Shown here: positions 8,237 through 11,996 of the stretch, one piece after another | Layout of the letters: each line of letters starts with the position of its first letter | Position numbering within the stretch: the first letter of the stretch is position 1 | DNA from: Bacteroidales bacterium M2 | GTDB taxonomy: Bacteria; Bacteroidota; Bacteroidia; Bacteroidales; Muribaculaceae | Length of the DNA stretch: 11,996 nucleotides | Reading direction: 5' to 3' | Assembly: GCA_001689415.1 (NCBI GenBank) | Contig: LUJM01000052.1 | Span: forward strand, 1-11,996 | Position numbers and translations under genes: made by a program | The notes under the pieces: model-generated | Seen by the model: only the letters and a program-made list of their open reading frames with translations | What the model was told of the DNA's origin: nothing | Databases searched by the model: none

Positions 8237-8240
8237 AACT

Positions 8241-9380
8241 ATGAATACAAAAATTACATTCTACCCTGTACTAAATGGAGATTGCACTCTTATCGAGTTC
8301 TCCAACGGTCTGCAAATGATGTTTGACTGTAACTTTCGCGGTGATGCTGAAGATGACAACAAGGATGACTATGATGTCATAAAGGATTTGCTTGACAACA
8401 AACTCAAAAGAAAGTATAAGGGACTTCCTTATTTGGACGCCTATGTCTTAACACATCCTGATCAAGATCATTGTCGCGGTTTCAAGTCTAAGTTCTTCCA
8501 AGGCAAAAATCCGGAAATAGCTGAAGGGATTCCTTCTAAATCCGACAAGGATAACAAGCTAATATTTATTGGTGAATTGTGGTACTCGCCAAGAGTTTTC
8601 AGCGAGAACTCGAACGAACTTTCAGACGATGCAAAAGCCTTTAAAAATGAGGCTGAAAGACGTATGAAATTGCATCGTAGCAATTCAAAAGATAAAGATA
8701 AACCTGGAAACAGAATTCGTATTATCGGATACGCCGATGTTGATGTTCTCGATAATATTCCATCAGAGGTAATCTCTGCCGCTGGAGATACCATAAAGAA
8801 GTTGAATGGAAATATCTTAAGCAATTGCCGATTCTTCGTTCATGCGCCTTTCAAAGATAGCATAGAGGATGACAATCGCAATGCTACAAGTATAGTACTC
8901 CAGATTCGAGTTGATGTGGGAGATAAAGCTGACGTTGGTCGTATCGTCCTAGGTGGCGACTCCGAGTGGCGTGTTTGGAAGAAAATCATGGAAAAGACTT
9001 CTGATGACAACAACCTTAAATGGAATCTGTTAGAGGCTCCACATCATTGTAGCTATCATTTCTTTGCAGATGAGCGTTCTTATGAACCTGAACAATCATC
9101 TCTTGATTTTCTTGCAAAACGTGTTAATAAGGGTTTTATCGTCAGTTCGTCAAAGACAATCAAACAGAACGACGATAATCCTCCATGCCAAAAAGCCAAG
9201 AATCGGTACATTAAAAGCCTTGGAGACAAAGATGACTACTTCAGATGTACCACAGTAGATGATGTTCAAAAACCTGTTATTTTTGAAGTCAAGTCGGATG
9301 GCATTCACCTCATGGAAGAATCCGTAAAAGAAAAGGAGACAAAATCTGCCATTGGTAAACGAGAGCATACATATGGTTAA
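8241..9380 (+). CDS. ComEC-like metallo-beta-lactamase-fold hydrolase
   Basis: This 379-residue soluble protein has the motif order of the ComEC/Rec2-type MBL branch. It starts with a strand and GDCTLIEF (13-20), then MMFDCN (26-31). The metal site THPDQDH (71-77) supplies H72, D74, D76 and H77. NATSIVLQI (214-222) and VLGGDSEW (236-243, D240) follow, then EAPHHCS (265-271), where ComEC proteins usually have PHHGS, and FIVSSSKTIKQN (299-310). These suggest an intact two-metal site and a phosphodiesterase or nuclease-type hydrolase; the substrate is unknown. Residues about 82-195 form a long, charged insert relative to minimal ComEC domains. The tail after about 357 is charged and ends ...REHTYG, with a C-terminal glycine. 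The chosen ATG at 8241 is 4 bp after the previous stop; an in-frame GTG at 8190 would overlap that gene. The 3' end overlaps the E2-E1-JAB start by 8 bp, implying coupled translation. Confidence 0.9.
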   Translation: MNTKITFYPVLNGDCTLIEFSNGLQMMFDCNFRGDAEDDNKDDYDVIKDLLDNKLKRKYKGLPYLDAYVLTHPDQDHCRGFKSKFFQGKNPEIAEGIPSKSDKDNKLIFIGELWYSPRVFSENSNELSDDAKAFKNEAERRMKLHRSNSKDKDKPGNRIRIIGYADVDVLDNIPSEVISAAGDTIKKLNGNILSNCRFFVHAPFKDSIEDDNRNATSIVLQIRVDVGDKADVGRIVLGGDSEWRVWKKIMEKTSDDNNLKWNLLEAPHHCSYHFFADERSYEPEQSSLDFLAKRVNKGFIVSSSKTIKQNDDNPPCQKAKNRYIKSLGDKDDYFRCTTVDDVQKPVIFEVKSDGIHLMEESVKEKETKSAIGKREHTYG

Positions 9381-11571
9381 ATTCTCGGATTCATGTAAAC
9401 GGCCAGAACAACTCGTCTATGAGCGTTATCGGAGCGCCATAAGTCGATATAAAGGTCGCTTTACAGAAAATCTTTTTGACATTGTCGTTCTTCCGAATGG
9501 TGATATTGGCATAGCTGGTAAAATTAAGGTTGATGCCGGCTCGGACTCCCTGCTTGATTGTAGGGAGCCAGTTGTCATTGGCTTAAGTTCTGATGATTTA
9601 GAAAATTGTGAGCCATACGTTTTTCCTGATCGCTTGGATTTCCCATTTGAGCGGTTTCCTCATATAAACCATCCGTCAGATAATCTTCCTGCTACACTTT
9701 GCCTTACTCGTGAGGCATTTGCGGAGTGGTACGTTGAGCACACATTTGATGATTTTCTGCAACGAGTAAAAAAATGGTTTGATGATGCAGCAAAAGATAA
9801 TCTCATAAAAGTTAAACAAGGAGATTCTTTTGAGCCATTCCGTTCACATAATCCATCACAATGGTTTTTCCGAGTCCCTTACGAAGATACCTGGATAGAA
9901 AATTGCGAAGTTCGTAGAACAATTTATTATCCCCTTTCAACCTTCGATAAGGATGATGATTGTTTCCTTATCGGAAATATCGCCGATTCGATTAATGAAG
10001 ACTGTTATGGTCTGGGAATGCTCTTTGTCAAGCCTGCGTCTGAAGTATGTGAAAGTTGGTTTGTCGAGTATCCTCATACCATTAACGATATGATTAAGTT
10101 TATTGTTGAAAATGGTTTTCATTGGGATATAAACAAACTCGTGAAAGTGTTGAATAATAATAGTATAAAGCCAGAAATTCTCGTTTTTCAGATGGCTTTT
10201 ATTCGTCCGACCATCATCATCGGGAAGCATACGCGAGTTGATTCTTTGACATTTTCGATTAAAACTTCAGACTTAATATCAGGTAATTTTGATTGCTTAG
10301 TACGAGAAGTTGAGGTTTTCGACTTATTAGTACCCGATTTTGCAAATTTTCTTTCAGCTACAGATGCAAGCATGGCTAAGAAAAATATTCTTATACTTGG
10401 TTGTGGAGCTATAGGAAGTAAACTTATCTTTCATTTCGTCAGAAGTGGTATCTGTAATTTAACAATCTGCGACAATGATACGTTAGCGCCTCATAATCTC
10501 TGTAGACATGGAGTTTGCAGCTTTAGTTTATTTGGGAAAAAAGTTAAGATTATTGAAAAGGAATTACGAGGGTTATATCCCAGAGTGCCTTTACCCATTA
10601 AAACTATTGATGATGACATTTTAGAATGGTTGCCGAATCAAGATTTATCCAAATATGACCTAATTATAGACGCCACAGCATCAGCGTCTGTTATGAGGTG
10701 TATTGATTCCATCCGTAATAAAATCATCTCTCCAATCATTTTATTTGCGTTATCAGAGAGAGGTAATATTGGTCATCTCTACATTAACCAATCTAATACC
10801 ACGCTTTGTTCGGACTTTTACATGCTGATGGTTAGGGAAGCTATAACTAATAAAGATCTGTCTGAATGGATAAAAACAGAAAAAGAGTATTCTCTTGATT
10901 ATGTTCGTATCGGAGAAGGCTGTCACTCAAATACTATGATTTTGGGAGATGATATAATCTCCGCACACACGGCATCTGCATCTCAAGCTATTCGTAAAAT
11001 TGATAGTTTGAAAGGCAACCTGGCTCTCTTTACATTTATCGGAATTTCTTATCCCGGCGAAATCTACACTGACAGATATTTACTTGACTCGATGGTCTCA
11101 TTCAAATGCTCTAATGCAGACGATTGGGAAATACGTATTCCTAAATCACTTCTAGATAACATAAAAAATAGAGCTGGTAGGGTTGCCCCGAAGGAGACTG
11201 GAGGTTATTTAATGGGATGCGTCGAAGAAAAATATAAACGCATTTATGTCTTACATACCTACGTCCCTAAAAATTCATATAATACTAAATCCCGGCTTCG
11301 CCTTTCAACTGCTGGCTGGAAATCAGAACATGATAAGGTTTTAGACCGAACATCCGGTAATTTAGTATATATAGGCGATTGGCATAGCCATCCAATAGGC
11401 CCTTTAGAAATGTCAGACACTGATCTTCTCACAAATTACACAATAATTGTAAATGAGATTGAAAGTCCTTTGGGCCTATGTATCATTACTAATACAAAGG
11501 AAACCAAAGCTTATATTTTGTATCCAAATGCGAAAGTGATATTCTTAGGAAATAACTCAGGCGTATATTAG
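9373..11571 (+). CDS. E2-E1-JAB fusion: ubiquitin-type conjugation and deconjugation enzyme
   Basis: This 732-residue protein carries a whole conjugation cycle. Residues about 10-145 look like an E2: FPHINHPSDNLPATLCLTRE (95-114) with candidate catalytic C110, then EWY and the helix TFDDFLQRVKKWFDDAA (124-140). Residues 150-330 are a linker domain I cannot name. The ThiF/E1 domain (about 335-560) has GCGAIGS (343-349), CDNDTLAPHNLCRHG (366-380; D367, D369, N375, R378) and DATAS (433-437). C517 in GEGCHSN is the likeliest E1 catalytic cysteine; C479 is the alternative. The JAB/JAMM domain (about 590-720) is complete: E608 in KETGGYLMG, then HSHP and SDTD giving H671, H673, S681 and D684. E1 adenylates a C-terminal glycine, E2 transfers it, and JAB reverses or matures the bond. 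The ATG at 9373 overlaps the MBL stop by 8 bp; an in-frame TTG at 9352 is less likely. CBASS Cap2 plus Cap3 are related but separate proteins. Confidence 0.93.
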   Translation: MVKFSDSCKRPEQLVYERYRSAISRYKGRFTENLFDIVVLPNGDIGIAGKIKVDAGSDSLLDCREPVVIGLSSDDLENCEPYVFPDRLDFPFERFPHINHPSDNLPATLCLTREAFAEWYVEHTFDDFLQRVKKWFDDAAKDNLIKVKQGDSFEPFRSHNPSQWFFRVPYEDTWIENCEVRRTIYYPLSTFDKDDDCFLIGNIADSINEDCYGLGMLFVKPASEVCESWFVEYPHTINDMIKFIVENGFHWDINKLVKVLNNNSIKPEILVFQMAFIRPTIIIGKHTRVDSLTFSIKTSDLISGNFDCLVREVEVFDLLVPDFANFLSATDASMAKKNILILGCGAIGSKLIFHFVRSGICNLTICDNDTLAPHNLCRHGVCSFSLFGKKVKIIEKELRGLYPRVPLPIKTIDDDILEWLPNQDLSKYDLIIDATASASVMRCIDSIRNKIISPIILFALSERGNIGHLYINQSNTTLCSDFYMLMVREAITNKDLSEWIKTEKEYSLDYVRIGEGCHSNTMILGDDIISAHTASASQAIRKIDSLKGNLALFTFIGISYPGEIYTDRYLLDSMVSFKCSNADDWEIRIPKSLLDNIKNRAGRVAPKETGGYLMGCVEEKYKRIYVLHTYVPKNSYNTKSRLRLSTAGWKSEHDKVLDRTSGNLVYIGDWHSHPIGPLEMSDTDLLTNYTIIVNEIESPLGLCIITNTKETKAYILYPNAKVIFLGNNSGVY

Positions 11572-11649
11572 CCTAATTGGCACATATAAAATACTCCATA
11601 GGGCACTATCCAAATACAAAATTAAGTAACTATATAAAGTCGACATAAT

Positions 11650-11996
11650 ATGGCATACGAAGATAGATATGAGGAGCTTGAGCAGTATCTTACTTCTGGG
11701 GAACCGGTAGTGGAGGAGCGTGCGCGTAACTGGTCAATGGCTATCGGTTTGCAGGATGTTGACCGGTTGAAGCCATCGGAATTTCTGCTTGAACAGGCGA
11801 AAGCCAATATCGAGGGTAGAATTTCAAGCGAGGAAGTCGGCAAGCGACTTGAGGAGTATTATAGCCAGAAATCGGTTCGAGAGAAAGCGGAGGCCGACGG
11901 AACTTTTGAGGCAGACCGTGTGGCAGACCGAATCAATCTCCTTTTGGCGGAGAAGGCTTTTACATTCTCCCCTATGGAGTTGTCGCGCATACATGG
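11650..11996 (+). CDS. Fic-family AMP-transferase, N-terminal part (cut by window end)
   Basis: The first 115 codons are present and the frame is open to the edge. The opening resembles Bacteroidota Fic proteins: ARNWSMAIGLQDVDRLKPSE (25-44), then the helix EQAKANIEGRISSEEVGKRL (48-67), close to the VbhA-like antitoxin helix of Fic proteins, with E55-G56 as the inhibitory Glu-Gly pair. The Fic domain then begins as LLLAEKAFTFSPMELSRIH (97-115). The catalytic HxFxDGNGR motif would lie beyond the window. Fic enzymes transfer AMP, or sometimes another group, to target proteins; the inhibitory glutamate restrains this. Against the [S/T]xxxE[G/N] consensus, the position four before E55 is Lys, so the match is imperfect. 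The gene is visibly richer in G and C than the E2-E1-JAB gene and follows it after 78 bases, which suggests a boundary between differently acquired segments. Confidence 0.8.
   Translation, partial: MAYEDRYEELEQYLTSGEPVVEERARNWSMAIGLQDVDRLKPSEFLLEQAKANIEGRISSEEVGKRLEEYYSQKSVREKAEADGTFEADRVADRINLLLAEKAFTFSPMELSRIH

Noticed and set aside
8190..8240. GTG start for the MBL protein 17 codons upstream
   Set aside because: It would overlap the membrane-protein gene by 47 bases and add a non-conserved-looking leader; the ATG at 8241, 4 bp after the stop, begins right at the first strand of the fold.
9352..9372. TTG start for the E2-E1-JAB protein
   Set aside because: The ATG at 9373, overlapping the MBL stop, is the more usual start and gives coupled translation.
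7550..11571. Canonical type II CBASS operon
   Set aside because: No CD-NTase (no GS..DxD nucleotidyltransferase motif) is encoded in the window. The MBL protein occupies the place where one would expect it, and E2-E1 and JAB are fused rather than separate Cap2 and Cap3.
7550..11996. A hidden separate ubiquitin-like gene of the Bil type
   Set aside because: No short open frame with a beta-grasp-like pattern and a GG end was found between the genes; the gaps are 4 bp and an 8-bp overlap, and the 78-bp spacer after 11571 is too short.
1..11996. CRISPR array, tRNA, insertion sequence, integrase or attachment-site repeats
   Set aside because: None was seen on reading: no regularly spaced direct repeats, no transposase or integrase frame, and no cloverleaf-like segment.

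Overview
The window looks like a chromosomal accessory (defence-island) segment from a member of the Bacteroidota, most likely Bacteroidales. Three things suggest this: start codons lack Shine-Dalgarno sequences, the only convincing promoter elements are TAnnTTTG-type -7 boxes (two TAACTTTG copies in the divergent spacer at 6629-6799), and the protein styles fit (a small secreted protein with a Bacteroidales-like signal peptide, a 'VPPLRFPG' HsdS start, a Fic protein with an N-terminal 'IEG' helix). This assignment is inference; no rRNA or tRNA is present.

Left part, minus strand (1-6628): a compact type I restriction-modification operon read right to left: hsdR (3809-6628), hsdM (2222-3772), a DUF262/DUF1524 GmrSD-like gene (71-2212), and the first 19 codons of hsdS (1-58), which continues beyond the left edge. 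The DUF262 gene sits between hsdM and hsdS with spacers of 9 and 12 bp, so it is almost certainly co-transcribed and may add a second nuclease activity to the restriction system.

Middle (6629-7549): a divergent promoter region, a short secreted protein of unknown function (6800-7366), and an AT-rich intergenic stretch with a 16-bp perfect palindrome.

Right part, plus strand (7550-11571): a tight three-gene operon (4-bp gap, then 8-bp overlap). It encodes a small membrane protein with four predicted transmembrane helices, a ComEC-like metallo-beta-lactamase-fold protein, and a 732-residue protein combining an E2-like domain (candidate Cys110), a ThiF/E1 adenylation domain (GxGxxG at 343-348) and a JAB/JAMM deconjugase (E608, H671, H673, S681, D684). 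This is a one-polypeptide ubiquitin-type conjugation and deconjugation machine next to a candidate membrane effector. No CD-NTase and no separate ubiquitin-like protein is visible, so it is neither canonical type II CBASS nor a canonical Bil system. The MBL protein has a charged tail ending in glycine, which makes it a candidate conjugation substrate. This operon is the strongest candidate for an under-described system.

Right edge (11650-11996): the start of a visibly more GC-rich gene, a Fic-family AMP-transferase with an N-terminal inhibitory-helix region, cut off by the window end.
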